From contig NZ_LXVY01000034.1 in the NCBI RefSeq assembly GCF_001650735.1, forward strand, positions 459,611-523,610: a DNA stretch of 64,000 nt, written 5' to 3'. This document shows, in pieces, positions 8,956 to 17,988 of this stretch. The stretch's first letter is position 1, and the number at the start of each line of letters is the position of its first letter. This DNA comes from Sphingomonas sp. TDK1. GTDB taxonomy: Bacteria > Pseudomonadota > Alphaproteobacteria > Sphingomonadales > Sphingomonadaceae. The notes beneath the pieces were generated by a model, which made no database searches, was not told the DNA's origin, and was given only the letters and a program-made list of their open reading frames with translations. Both the position numbers and the translations under genes were made by a program.

Positions 8956-10002
8956 TCAGATCGTCTCCAGCACGCCGCGCTCGGTGATATAGCCCGTGAC
9001 CAGCCGCGCGGGCGTCACGTCGAACGCCGGGTTGAGCGCGGGCGAATCCGTCACCCGGATTGTGGCGATTCGACCATTTTCGTCCGGCCCGGCCAGCCGG
9101 GTCACCTCCTCGGCCGCGCGCGTTTCGATCGGGATGTCGGCACCGCTTGCGGTCGCCGGGTCGAAGGTCGTGTAGGGCAACGCGACATAAAACGGCACGC
9201 CGTTATCATGCGCCGCCAACGCCTTCAGATAGGTGCCGATCTTGTTGCAGACATCGCCATTGGCAGTGACGCGATCGGTGCCGACAATCACCGCGTCGAC
9301 CTGCCCCTGCATCATCAGCAGGCCGCCCGCGTTATCGGCGATCACCGTATGCGGCACGCCGTGATTGCGCAGTTCGAACGCCGTGAGCAGCGCACCCTGA
9401 TTGCGCGGGCGGGTTTCGTCCACCCACACATGCACGGGGATGCCGGCATCGTGCGCGAGGTAGATCGGCGCGGTGGCGGTGCCATAGTCGACCGTGGCCA
9501 GCCAACCGGCGTTGCAATGGGTGAGAATGTTCAGGGGCCGATCCGGGTTCTTCGCGTGCAGTGCCCGCAGCAGCAAAAGCCCATGTTCGCCGATCGCATG
9601 GCAGAGCGCGGCGTCCTCGTCACAGATCGCATCCGCACGGGCGAACGCCGCCGCGGCGCGCGCTCCCTCCGGAAGATCCCGGACCGCTGCCCTCACCTGA
9701 TCGAGCGCCCAGCGGAGGTTGATGGCAGTCGGCCGCGTCTCGACCAGCGTCGCATAAGCGGCATCGAGTCCCGCGTCGCTGGCGTCCACGGCCAGTCCCA
9801 TGGCGAACCCATAGGCTGCGGTCGCTCCAATCATCGGCGCGCCGCGGGTCCACATTTCGCGGATCGCCAGAGCGGCCGCGTCGAGATCGCGCAATTCCAC
9901 CCAGCGGACCTCCCAGGGCAGCTGCCGCTGGTCGAGGATCCGGATGCCCTGCCCGTCCGCCGTGCGCGCGATCGACCGGGTTTGCTTGCCTTCGAGGATC
10001 AC
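8956..10002 (-). CDS. mtnA: S-methyl-5-thioribose-1-phosphate isomerase
   Basis: The enzyme converts 5-methylthioribose-1-phosphate to the ribulose isomer, the first committed step after MTA breakdown. The 348-residue protein carries the eIF2B-alpha-like fold with signature MWTRGAPMIGATAAYGFAMG near residue 50. The catalytic-Cys motif LTHCNAGWLAT lies near residue 160 and the catalytic-Asp motif VGTDRVTANGD near 240. Its start overlaps the mtnC stop by 4 bp. It is the last gene of a four-gene minus-strand operon mtnB-mtnD-mtnC-mtnA. Confidence 0.95.
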   Translation of the reverse strand: MILEGKQTRSIARTADGQGIRILDQRQLPWEVRWVELRDLDAAALAIREMWTRGAPMIGATAAYGFAMGLAVDASDAGLDAAYATLVETRPTAINLRWALDQVRAAVRDLPEGARAAAAFARADAICDEDAALCHAIGEHGLLLLRALHAKNPDRPLNILTHCNAGWLATVDYGTATAPIYLAHDAGIPVHVWVDETRPRNQGALLTAFELRNHGVPHTVIADNAGGLLMMQGQVDAVIVGTDRVTANGDVCNKIGTYLKALAAHDNGVPFYVALPYTTFDPATASGADIPIETRAAEEVTRLAGPDENGRIATIRVTDSPALNPAFDVTPARLVTGYITERGVLETI

Positions 10003-10631
10003 AGGCGAATCTCCGCAAGCGAGTGAATGTCGGCGGGACCGCCGTTCCGATCGATCAACAATGCGCCCAACCCGGCTGCACGTGCCGCCTCGACCTCCGC
10101 AACCATATCGGAGACGAATAGAATTTCCTCGGCTCTACAGCCTATTGCAGCAGAGATTTTCGTATAGCTTTCAGCTTCGCGCTTGGGACCGGTTGTGGTG
10201 TCGAAATAGCCGGACAGCATCGGCGTCAGGTCACCTGCGATCGAATGACCGAAGATCAGCTTCTGCGCAGCGATCGAACCCGAGGAGTAGATGTAGATCG
10301 CCACGCCGGCGGTGTACCAGCGGCGCATCGCATCGGGCGTGTCGGGATAGACATGGCCCTGGAGGGTGCCGTCGGCATAGCCCTGCTCCCAGATCACGCC
10401 CTGCAGCGTCTTGAGCGGCGTCGCCTTGCGGTCCTCGGCGATCCAAGCAAGCAGCGTCGCAATCTTGTCGTCGCCCGGCACCTCGGCCAGGATCGCCGCC
10501 GTTTCTTCGGAGTGATTAGCGACATATTCCGCCAAGTGCTTGGCAGCATAGGGAAACAACACGTCCGCCACAAAGGCGATACTACTGGTAGTCCCCTCGA
10601 TATCAAGAAGGACGGCCTTGTGCTGGGTCAT
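9999..10631 (-). CDS. mtnC: Enolase-phosphatase E1 (acireductone synthase)
   Basis: This bifunctional HAD-family enzyme enolises and dephosphorylates 2,3-diketo-5-methylthiopentyl-1-phosphate to acireductone. The 210-residue protein shows HAD motif I as LLDIEGTTSSI (Asp10), motif II IYIYSSGS, a motif III lysine in GPKREAESY, and motif IV FVSDMVAEVEAA. It overlaps mtnA by 4 bp and lies 24 bp after mtnD, consistent with cotranscription. It supplies the substrate of the dioxygenase MtnD. Confidence 0.95.
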   Translation of the reverse strand: MTQHKAVLLDIEGTTSSIAFVADVLFPYAAKHLAEYVANHSEETAAILAEVPGDDKIATLLAWIAEDRKATPLKTLQGVIWEQGYADGTLQGHVYPDTPDAMRRWYTAGVAIYIYSSGSIAAQKLIFGHSIAGDLTPMLSGYFDTTTGPKREAESYTKISAAIGCRAEEILFVSDMVAEVEAARAAGLGALLIDRNGGPADIHSLAEIRL

Positions 10632-10655
10632 GGCTTGAATCTCACTGCGCCGCGG

Positions 10656-11204
10656 TCAAGCGGCGATGGGCTCGTGGCGCGGGAAGCGATCGGCGATGGC
10701 GTCCCCGGTGAACTGGGCAATCCAGCCATCGGGATTGGTGAACAGACGGATTGCCGTGAAGAACGGCGCAGGCCCCATGTCGAACCAGTGCGGAGTACCC
10801 GCCGGCACCGAAATAAGATCACCTTCCGTGCAGAGAACGGCATAGACGCGATCGTTCAGATGCAGTGTGAACAAGCCCTCGCCTTCAACGAAGAAGCGGA
10901 CCTCGTCCTCGGCGTGGCGATGCTCGGACAAGAACTTGCCGCGCAACATATGCCTGTCGGGGTGGTCGGGCTGCATCCGTATCACGTCGACCGAACGATA
11001 GCCCTTCTCCGCTTTAAGCCGATCGACTTCCGCCGCGAAGGCGGCGAGCACCTCTTCCTGCCCTGCATCGGCCGGAATCCGTCGGGAGGGCCAGCGTTCA
11101 AACCGCACGCCGCGCATCGCCAGTTCCTCGGTGATGGTGACGGGATCCATCGTATCGAGCAGCGGCGTCGTGCCGGTTTCGGAGAAGATGCGAAGTCGGC
11201 TCAT
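10656..11204 (-). CDS. mtnD: Acireductone dioxygenase
   Basis: This cupin metalloenzyme oxidises acireductone to 2-oxo-4-methylthiobutanoate plus formate with iron bound (the Ni form releases CO instead). The protein of about 182 residues shows the metal-ligand motif HRHAEDEVRFFVEG (two His and a Glu) and the later His in AGTPHWFDMG. The ATG at 11204 overlaps the mtnB stop by 4 bp and is preferred to another ATG three codons upstream, because the ATGA coupling recurs throughout this operon. Its product is the substrate of the aminotransferase at 7.8 kb. Confidence 0.95.
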   Translation of the reverse strand: MSRLRIFSETGTTPLLDTMDPVTITEELAMRGVRFERWPSRRIPADAGQEEVLAAFAAEVDRLKAEKGYRSVDVIRMQPDHPDRHMLRGKFLSEHRHAEDEVRFFVEGEGLFTLHLNDRVYAVLCTEGDLISVPAGTPHWFDMGPAPFFTAIRLFTNPDGWIAQFTGDAIADRFPRHEPIAA

Positions 11205-11821
11205 CGTGCCCATGCCTGCCTAAAGCTGGCCTCAGCGAGTTCGGCGGCGATCATCCATTCGGTCGCCTCCAGCACGCGTTCGGCCTCGTCCACGTCCTTG
11301 CCCCAGGCGTAGAGCCCGTGGCTGCGAATGAGATACGCCGGAATGGCCCCGGGCGCCAGCAGCGCGGGCCGGATCGCAGCCTCGATGACGGCCATATCCT
11401 GGCTATTGTCGACGATGGGCAGCTGCACCTCGGCCTCGTGGGTCACATGACCGGGATAGGCCTTGAGCATCTCATGCCCAGCCAGCGTCCAGGTCGCAGC
11501 GTCCGTCGCGCGGCTCAGGCCCACCGCCTGCGGCGAGTGACCATGCAGCACGGCACCCGCCTCCGGAAAAAGACGGTAGATCGCGAGATGGAGATCCGTT
11601 TCCGCGGAGGGCTTACCTGCCGTGAGCGGACGCCCGTGTAGATCGACGCGCATGACGCCATCGCTGGTAAGGCGCCCCTTGTGCCTGCCGGACACCGTGA
11701 GCGCGACGCTGCCGTCATCTAGCCGCGCCGAATAGTTGCCCGACGTAGCGGGTGCCCAGCCGCGCGCATCGAGCCGTCGTCCGGCATCGATCAACGCTGC
11801 GACAGCCTGGTCATAGGACAT
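11201..11821 (-). CDS. mtnB: Methylthioribulose-1-phosphate dehydratase
   Basis: This class II aldolase/adducin-family zinc enzyme dehydrates methylthioribulose-1-phosphate to the diketo compound used by MtnC. The roughly 206-residue protein shows ARGWAPATSGNYSAR near residue 20, the zinc ligands LHGHSPQAVG, and the late YLIRSHGLYAWGKDVDEA motif with another zinc His. It is the first gene of the mtnBDCA operon. ATGs at 11827 and 11821 are both possible; I use the second. The 268 bp between it and the divergent L,D-transpeptidase-fold gene should hold the operon promoter; no known SAM riboswitch was recognised there. Confidence 0.95.
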   Translation of the reverse strand: MSYDQAVAALIDAGRRLDARGWAPATSGNYSARLDDGSVALTVSGRHKGRLTSDGVMRVDLHGRPLTAGKPSAETDLHLAIYRLFPEAGAVLHGHSPQAVGLSRATDAATWTLAGHEMLKAYPGHVTHEAEVQLPIVDNSQDMAVIEAAIRPALLAPGAIPAYLIRSHGLYAWGKDVDEAERVLEATEWMIAAELAEASFRQAWAR

Positions 11822-12089
11822 GGTCATGCGGCGCCTCTAGCGCTTCGCAAGCGCCGCGCGACACAGAAATTTTCGGTTGCCGAACAAGCCAGAGAAGGCG
11901 CCGCGGCGCAGCGTGATTCGCGGCGTCGTTAAGATCGCTAGTCCCGAAACGGCATGACGTCTCGGTGAACCGGGCAACAGGTGCGCCGAAACGCCCCAGT
12001 TCCGGCCATATGCAAGACCATCCTTAACGATGTTTCTGCTATACGGTTTCCACAGCATGACAGAAATTTGCGGGCGCAGAATAACGATT

Positions 12090-12809
12090 ATGGATTCGAA
12101 CGCTTCGGTACAATCGCGTCGGGCTTTGCTCAAATCGGCGTTGGTAATGGCGAGCGGCGCGGCGGTTTCGGCCTGCGCTTCGCGCACGATCGGGACCACC
12201 CTCGCAGCCGCACCGCCGCCTCCGCGCATCCAGCCGGCGCCGGTCGCCTCGCTGAACCCGGCGCCCAAGGTGGCAGCCCAGGCGCGGATCGTGCCGGCAG
12301 GCATCCGTCCCGAGCTGTTCAAGCGCGCCACTGCGGCGCTGGACCGGCACTCGATGCATGTCGACACGCACGACCGGATCGCCATCGCGGACTTCTCGTT
12401 GCCGTCCTCGCAGCCGCGCTTCTTTCTGGTGAACATGGGCACCGGCGAAGTCGAGCCGCTCTTGGTAGCGCACGGCATCGGCTCGGACCCGGGGCACACC
12501 GGCGTTCTGCAGCGCTTCTCGAACCAGATCAACTCGGAGGCAACCTGCGAGGGCGCGTTCCTTACTGCTGACTATTATGTCGGCAAGCATGGCGACTCCC
12601 AGCGGCTGATTGGTCTCGACCCGACCAACAACAATGCGCTGGCCCGTGCGATCGTCGTTCACTCGGCCTGGTATGCAAACCCGGACATGGTTTCGAAGCA
12701 CGGCAAACTCGGGCGCAGCCAGGGGTGCTTCGCGGTCGGCGAACGCCAGTTGGCGAAGGTGTTCGATCGCCTCGGCCCGGGGCGCTTGATCTACGCCACC
12801 AAGGTGTAA
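12090..12809 (+). CDS. Murein L,D-transpeptidase catalytic-domain protein, Tat/lipoprotein signal
   Basis: The 239-residue protein belongs to the YkuD-like murein L,D-transpeptidase catalytic family. The active-site region is VVHSAWYANPD followed by GRSQGCFAV, with the catalytic Cys and His. The N-terminus carries a twin-arginine motif (QSRRALLK), a hydrophobic core and a lipobox-like VSAC, so a Tat-exported, possibly lipidated envelope protein is expected. A proline-rich linker (APPPPRIQPAPV) follows. An in-frame ATG 60 bp upstream would spoil the signal, so the later ATG is used. Enzymatic role in peptidoglycan is inferred from the family. Confidence 0.88.
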   Translation: MDSNASVQSRRALLKSALVMASGAAVSACASRTIGTTLAAAPPPPRIQPAPVASLNPAPKVAAQARIVPAGIRPELFKRATAALDRHSMHVDTHDRIAIADFSLPSSQPRFFLVNMGTGEVEPLLVAHGIGSDPGHTGVLQRFSNQINSEATCEGAFLTADYYVGKHGDSQRLIGLDPTNNNALARAIVVHSAWYANPDMVSKHGKLGRSQGCFAVGERQLAKVFDRLGPGRLIYATKV

Positions 12810-12914
12810 ACCACCTAGGAGCCTTTCCCACAGGAGGACCTGGTCCTCTATCGCTGGATACATCCCGCCCGCCGCGGGGTTGGCAGGCCATGGTCCCCGG
12901 CATAGGACACATCC

Positions 12915-14966
12915 ATGGCCGATCCGCATCCGTTTTTCGCGCTCCACCGTCACGGCATGATCCGGGCGGGCGCCTGCACCCCGGTCGGCACCGTCGCCGA
13001 CCCTGCCGCCAATGCGCAGGCGACGATTGCGCTGGCACGACAGGGCGATGCGTCCGGTGCCGACATCCTTGTTTTCCCTGAGCTCAATGTCACCAGCTAC
13101 GCTATCGACGATCTGCATCTGCAGGACACGGTTCTCGCCGCCACCGAAGCCGGCATCGCTGCGATCGCGGAGGCCAGCCGCGCGCTCAAACCTGTCCTGC
13201 TGATCGGCGCCGCCCTGCAACGCAACGGCCGTCTCTATAATTGCGCCATAGCCATCGCGCGGGGCCGGATACTCGGGGTGGTGCCGAAGACCTATCTGCC
13301 CAACTACCGCGAATATTACGAGAAGCGCTGGTTCGCCTCGGGCTCGGGCCTGCGGGATCTCAACATCACGATCGCCGGCCAGAACGTCCCCTTCGGGCCC
13401 GATCTCCTGTTCGCGGCCGAAGACATGGCCGACTTCGTCTTCCACATCGAGATCTGCGAAGATTATTGGGCTCCCCAGCCGCCCTCCACCGAGGGCGCGA
13501 TGGCAGGTGCGCTGGTGCTCTGCAACCTGTCCGCCTCGAACATCGTGATCGGCAAGGGCCGCGAGCGCGAGCTGCTCTGCGCTTCACAGAGCTCGCGGAC
13601 GATTTCGGCCTATCTGTATTCCGCCTCGGGTCCCGGCGAGAGCACGACCGATCTTGCCTGGGACGGCCAGGGCCTGATCTATGAGTTCGGCGAGAAGCTG
13701 GCGAGCTCGCAGCGCTTCGAGCTGACCGATGCGATCACCTATGCCGATCTCGATTTGGAACGACTGCGGCTGGAGCGGATGCGGGACGGCACCTTTAACG
13801 ACAATGCGCGAAACGCCGGCCTGCCGGAAACGCGGTTCCGCCGCATCGCCTTTTCGCATCAGCCGGATTTTGCCGATCGCGGCCTGATCCGCCCGCTGCG
13901 CCGCTTCCCCTTCGTACCCAACACGCCGGCCGCACTGGAAGAGGATTGCTACGAGGCCTTCAACATCCAGGTAGAGGGGCTGCGCCAACGCCTCGCCTCC
14001 ACCAAGAGCAAGTCGCTGGTGATCGGCATCTCGGGCGGGCTTGATTCCACCCATGCGCTCATCGTTGCGGCGAAGGCGATGGACCGGCTGGGGCGTCCGC
14101 GTACGGATATCCTAGGCTACACCATGCCAGGCTTCGCAACCAGCGAGGGCACCAAGTCAAACGCCTGGGCATTGATGCGGACCATCGGAATCACCGCGGC
14201 GGAAATCGACATCCGGCCCGCCGCGCGCCAGATGCTCGCCGATCTCGGCCATCCCTTTGCGCGGGGCGAACCGGTCTATGACGTCACCTTCGAGAACGTC
14301 CAGGCCGGCCTGCGCACCGACTATCTCTTCCGCCTGGCCAACCAAAACAGCGGCTTCGTGCTCGGCACCGGCGACCTTTCCGAGCTGGCGCTGGGCTGGT
14401 CGACCTATGGTGTCGGCGACCAGATGAGCCATTATGGCGTCAATGCCGGCGTACCCAAGACGCTGATCCAGTACCTCATCCGCTGGAGCGTCGAGAGCGG
14501 CCAGTTCGACGGCGAGGCGGCGACGGTGCTGCTCTCGATCCTGGACACCGAGATCTCGCCCGAGCTCGTACCCGCCGACGCCGATGGCAAGATGCAAAGC
14601 ACGCAGGACCGGATCGGGCCTTATGAACTGCACGACTTTTTCCTACACCACGTCGCGCGCTTTGGCCTGAAGCCGTCGAAAGTCGCGTTTCTCGCCTGGC
14701 ACGCGTGGCGCGATGCGCAGGCCGGTCAGTGGCCGATCGGCTTCCCGGCGGAGGGTCGCAACCAGTATGATCTGCCGACGATCGGCAAATGGCTGGAAAC
14801 CTTCCTGTTCCGCTTCTTCCAGATCAGCCAGTTCAAACGCTCGGCACTGCCCAACGGGCCGAAGGTATCAGGCGCGGCTGCCCTTAGCCCCCGCGGCGAC
14901 TGGCGTGCCCCGTCGGATAGCGTGGCGACGGCATGGATCGAGGAACTGCGCGCCGCCCTGCCCTGA
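12915..14966 (+). CDS. nadE: Glutamine-dependent NAD(+) synthetase
   Basis: The enzyme amidates nicotinate adenine dinucleotide to NAD using glutamine. The 683 residues comprise an N-terminal nitrilase-type glutaminase domain with the Glu (FPELNVTSYAIDDL), Lys (VVPKTYLPNY) and Cys (IEICEDYW) triad. The C-terminal synthetase domain has the ATP P-loop GISGGLDSTHALI and TMPGFATSEGTKSNA. The full-length two-domain form is typical of alphaproteobacteria. Together with pncB at 2.6 kb, the window holds both ends of the Preiss-Handler route. It converges on the kinase gene that follows, with only 6 bp between stops. Confidence 0.96.
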   Translation: MADPHPFFALHRHGMIRAGACTPVGTVADPAANAQATIALARQGDASGADILVFPELNVTSYAIDDLHLQDTVLAATEAGIAAIAEASRALKPVLLIGAALQRNGRLYNCAIAIARGRILGVVPKTYLPNYREYYEKRWFASGSGLRDLNITIAGQNVPFGPDLLFAAEDMADFVFHIEICEDYWAPQPPSTEGAMAGALVLCNLSASNIVIGKGRERELLCASQSSRTISAYLYSASGPGESTTDLAWDGQGLIYEFGEKLASSQRFELTDAITYADLDLERLRLERMRDGTFNDNARNAGLPETRFRRIAFSHQPDFADRGLIRPLRRFPFVPNTPAALEEDCYEAFNIQVEGLRQRLASTKSKSLVIGISGGLDSTHALIVAAKAMDRLGRPRTDILGYTMPGFATSEGTKSNAWALMRTIGITAAEIDIRPAARQMLADLGHPFARGEPVYDVTFENVQAGLRTDYLFRLANQNSGFVLGTGDLSELALGWSTYGVGDQMSHYGVNAGVPKTLIQYLIRWSVESGQFDGEAATVLLSILDTEISPELVPADADGKMQSTQDRIGPYELHDFFLHHVARFGLKPSKVAFLAWHAWRDAQAGQWPIGFPAEGRNQYDLPTIGKWLETFLFRFFQISQFKRSALPNGPKVSGAAALSPRGDWRAPSDSVATAWIEELRAALP

Positions 14967-14972
14967 CCGTCG

Positions 14973-16574
14973 TCAGCGACGTGCGATGTCGCGGATCTTG
15001 CGCAGCAGCTCGTGCGACTCGAATGGTTTGCGCAGGATATTGACGTTGGGCGAAGCGATGGCGTCGAGCTTGTTCGAATCCGCGAAGCCGGTGATGAGGA
15101 TCACCGGGAGATCGGGGTTGGTGGCCGCTACCTGGTCGGCGACCTCGCTCCCGCTCAGCTCGGGCATCGCGAAATCGACGACCAGCGCATCGAAGCGCCG
15201 CGTCTGCACCAGTGCGACGCCGGCCGCGCCATCCGCAGCCTCCTCCACATTCGCACCGGCAGCGCGCAGCATTTCAGCCAGCGACGCACGGACATGCGCG
15301 TCGTCGTCGACAAGCGCGATGGTCTTGCCCGCCAGGCTGATCCGTTCGTCGCGGGCGGCATCGTCCTGCACGTCGCGGCGCGGCTCCAACGTGGCGATGG
15401 GCAGCACCAGCGTGATCGCCGTGCCCTTGCCGACGCCGCTTTCGATGAGCAGCGTCCCGCCCGACTGGCGCATGACCCCGAACGCCATCGACAGGCCCAT
15501 GCCGGTGCCCTTGCCCACGCCCTTTGTGGAGAAGAAGGGTTCGACGGCGCGTGCGGCCACCTCGGGGGGCATGCCCATGCCGGTGTCTTCCACTCGCAAT
15601 GCGACATAATCGCCCGGCGGCAGATCGGGCGCCACCTTACCGCTACGCAGCTCGGCGGAAACCGTGAGCATGCCGCCCTCCGGCATCGCGTCGCGGGCGT
15701 TGAAGGCGAGGTTCAGCACCGCCAGTTCCAGTTGCAGCGCATCGGTCTGGACGTTCCACACCGGATCGATCCGTTCGATCCGCACGCGGCTCAGCGGTGC
15801 CACCGCGCGCTCGATCAGGCCTGCCATGCCCCCGATCAGCTCCGCCAGCCGCACCGACTTCACGTCCAGCCGCTGCTTGCTGGAGAAGGCGAGCAGCTGT
15901 CCGGTCAACTGGCGGCCCCGCTCCACCGCATCGAGCGCGCTCGACGTCCAGCGGATCACGCGGTCGGCATCGTCTGGCTTGCGTGCGATCAGTTCGAGAT
16001 TGCCCGCAATCGCCTGGAGGAGATTGTTGAAGTCATGCGCTATGCCGCCGGTGAGCTGCCCCACCGCTTCCAGCTTCTGCGCCTGAAGCAGCGCGGCCTC
16101 GACCGTCTCGCGCTGGGCCACTTCATGCTTCAGTTCGGCGAGTGCCGCGTCCCGCTGCTCGACCATCGCGGCGAGCTGGCCGTTCGCTTCCTTCAGCTTC
16201 TCAGCGGAGGGCATTCGTACGAGTGTGGGGAGAAGCGGCCAAAGCAAGATCGCCGTGGTGACGGACACGATCGCCGTCACGAGCTTGACCACGGCCTCGA
16301 GCCCGTAGAGCGGGTAGAACAGCGTCACGATGGCCATCACATGCGTGCCGCCGCAAGCCAGGATGAACAGGGCGAAGCACCAGAATACCCAGCCGAACGC
16401 CAGGTCCTTGCGGCTACGCACCAGCGCCACGAGCGCGATGGGGATCGAGAAGTACGACAACGCTATCAGCGCATCGGCGATGATATGCGTCCACAACAAC
16501 TGGGGCTGCCAAAACAGGCAATAGCCATGCGGCGAATAATTGCCGCTCCAGAAGGCTGCGAACACGCTTTCCAT
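14973..16574 (-). CDS. Hybrid histidine kinase/response regulator with ethylene-receptor-like sensor
   Basis: The 533-residue protein has three membrane helices (about residues 27-52, 58-85, 90-116) resembling the ethylene-binding domain of plant ETR1. Residues equivalent to the ETR1 ligand and copper site are all present: Asp34, Tyr41, Ile44, Pro45, Ile71, Cys74 and His78 (DALIALSYFSIP and ILACGGTH). A short coiled coil follows, then a HisKA domain with GGIAHDFNNLL (His180), an HATPase with DTGMGMP and GKGTGMGLSM, and a C-terminal receiver (ALVDDDAH, phosphoacceptor in VVDFAMPELSG). It would autophosphorylate and pass phosphate to its own receiver. The signal sensed is inferred, not shown. 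Confidence 0.9.
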   Translation of the reverse strand: MESVFAAFWSGNYSPHGYCLFWQPQLLWTHIIADALIALSYFSIPIALVALVRSRKDLAFGWVFWCFALFILACGGTHVMAIVTLFYPLYGLEAVVKLVTAIVSVTTAILLWPLLPTLVRMPSAEKLKEANGQLAAMVEQRDAALAELKHEVAQRETVEAALLQAQKLEAVGQLTGGIAHDFNNLLQAIAGNLELIARKPDDADRVIRWTSSALDAVERGRQLTGQLLAFSSKQRLDVKSVRLAELIGGMAGLIERAVAPLSRVRIERIDPVWNVQTDALQLELAVLNLAFNARDAMPEGGMLTVSAELRSGKVAPDLPPGDYVALRVEDTGMGMPPEVAARAVEPFFSTKGVGKGTGMGLSMAFGVMRQSGGTLLIESGVGKGTAITLVLPIATLEPRRDVQDDAARDERISLAGKTIALVDDDAHVRASLAEMLRAAGANVEEAADGAAGVALVQTRRFDALVVDFAMPELSGSEVADQVAATNPDLPVILITGFADSNKLDAIASPNVNILRKPFESHELLRKIRDIARR

Positions 16575-16646
16575 CCATCCCCCTGCCGCCGGCCGTCGCC
16601 GACAGAAAATTGCGCAACACCTAGCGCATGCGAATGAGAAGCGGAA

Positions 16647-17177
16647 CTAAGGAAAAAACCCGGTGAGCCCCGAAAGATCGTCGCAGGAGTTGATGTTGGG
16701 AATGGGAAATTCCCAATCGATTGCCCGCGCCCCGACATGCGCCGCCCAGGCGCGCATCGAGGCCCGGCTCCCGCCGGCCAGATAGGAGTCGCACAATGGA
16801 CCCAGCCGGCTTTCCCAGATCCCCAGCACCGGCAACTGTGCGACGAAGCCCGATCCCTCGCCGGCAACAAGCGACTCCAGCAACGGTCCGGGCAGCAGCG
16901 GTGTATCGCAAGGCGCTATCAGCACGCGCGCGAAGCCACGCTCCGCCGCCGCATGAAGCGCCCCATTTAGGCCGCCCAACGGCCCGAGCCCCGGCTCCGG
17001 CAGGTCCGGCGCGCCGCCCTCATCCGGTCGGCCGCAAAGGATCACATCGTCGCAATAGGGCGCCAGAGCGGCGGCAACATGGTCGACCAGCGGGCGCCCG
17101 CGAAACTCCGCATGCGCCTTGTCTGATCCGAAGCGTTGCGCCTTGCCGCCGGCCAGGATCGCCCCCAGCAGCTTCAT
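16647..17177 (-). CDS. mobA: Molybdenum cofactor guanylyltransferase
   Basis: MobA transfers GMP to molybdopterin to build the bis-MGD cofactor used by DMSO-reductase-family enzymes. The 176-residue protein shows the nucleotidyltransferase signature GAILAGGKAQRFGSDK at its N-terminus, then GPLGGLNGAL and the metal-binding APCDTPLLP. It overlaps fdhD by 4 bp and is cotranscribed with it on the minus strand. A bis-MGD-type oxidoreductase is encoded divergently 66 bp beyond fdhD, so the pair probably serves that enzyme. Confidence 0.93.
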   Translation of the reverse strand: MKLLGAILAGGKAQRFGSDKAHAEFRGRPLVDHVAAALAPYCDDVILCGRPDEGGAPDLPEPGLGPLGGLNGALHAAAERGFARVLIAPCDTPLLPGPLLESLVAGEGSGFVAQLPVLGIWESRLGPLCDSYLAGGSRASMRAWAAHVGARAIDWEFPIPNINSCDDLSGLTGFFP

Positions 17178-17923
17178 GGCACCAGCCGCAGCATCGCATC
17201 AGGGCGGACCAGCGCGGCCAGTCGCAGGCCAGCCTCCCGCGCCCGCTCTGCTGCCAGCGCGGTAGGTGCCGAGATCGCCGCCAGGAGGGGACAGCCCGCG
17301 AGCACGGCCTTCTCGACCAGCTCGAACGAGCAGCGCGCGCTGATCAATGCGAAGCCGCCATCCCAGCCGAGCTCCTGCCGCGCCATCGCGCCGATGAGCT
17401 TGTCGAAGGCATTGTGTCGCCCGACATCCTCGCGAACAAGACGGATCTCGCCCCCCGCCGAACAAAGCGCAGCGGCATGGGCGCCGCCGGTGGCGCGGTT
17501 GAGCGGCTGGTGGTCGCGCAGCGCCTCGGCGGCGCGAAAGATCGCGGCCGACGTGGCGGTGCTGGCGGCTTCGATCTTCGGGAGCGGTCGCAGTGCCGCT
17601 TCGAGATTGTCGATCCCGCACAGCCCGCAGCTGGAATCGGTGGTCCGATGGCGCACGCGCTCAATGACCGTGGTCGGATCGGCAAGCGTTACGCGCAGCA
17701 CCACGCCGCGCTCGGTCGCGTGGCTTTCGACGTCCACCGCCTCGCCCAATCGCTCGGCCGCGACGAACCCGGTGGCAAAATCTTCCAGGTCGGTGGGCGT
17801 CGCCATCATGACGGCATACCCCAGGCCGTTGATTTCGATCGCGACCGGCACTTCGGGGATCAAGCTGCGTTGGAGGCGGGTCTCCGACCCGTCGGGCGTC
17901 ATGCGATCGAACCACATTTCCAT
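17174..17923 (-). CDS. fdhD: Formate dehydrogenase accessory sulfurtransferase
   Basis: FdhD transfers sulfur from the cysteine desulfurase to the Mo-bisMGD cofactor before insertion into formate dehydrogenases. The 249-residue protein has the family signature VAIEINGLGYAVMMATP, the sulfur-carrying Cys pair in SSCGLCG, and VREDVGRHNAFDKLIGA. The start MEMWFDRMTPDG is chosen because the reading frame upstream crosses into the divergent gene and has no family character. Its 3' end overlaps mobA. The divergent neighbour is an FdhF/YdeP-type molybdoenzyme, a fitting client. Confidence 0.93.
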   Translation of the reverse strand: MEMWFDRMTPDGSETRLQRSLIPEVPVAIEINGLGYAVMMATPTDLEDFATGFVAAERLGEAVDVESHATERGVVLRVTLADPTTVIERVRHRTTDSSCGLCGIDNLEAALRPLPKIEAASTATSAAIFRAAEALRDHQPLNRATGGAHAAALCSAGGEIRLVREDVGRHNAFDKLIGAMARQELGWDGGFALISARCSFELVEKAVLAGCPLLAAISAPTALAAERAREAGLRLAALVRPDAMLRLVP

Positions 17924-17988
17924 GGGTTCCAAATAGGCAGGCGCCCGCGCCAGCGGTAGGGGCAAAATGTGTTCGAAGGAGCGTGGCA

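Noticed and set aside
11828..12089. SAM-type riboswitch ahead of mtnB
   Set aside because: The gap was read on both strands for SAM-II or other known aptamer cores; only short G+C hairpins were seen, none with a convincing match.
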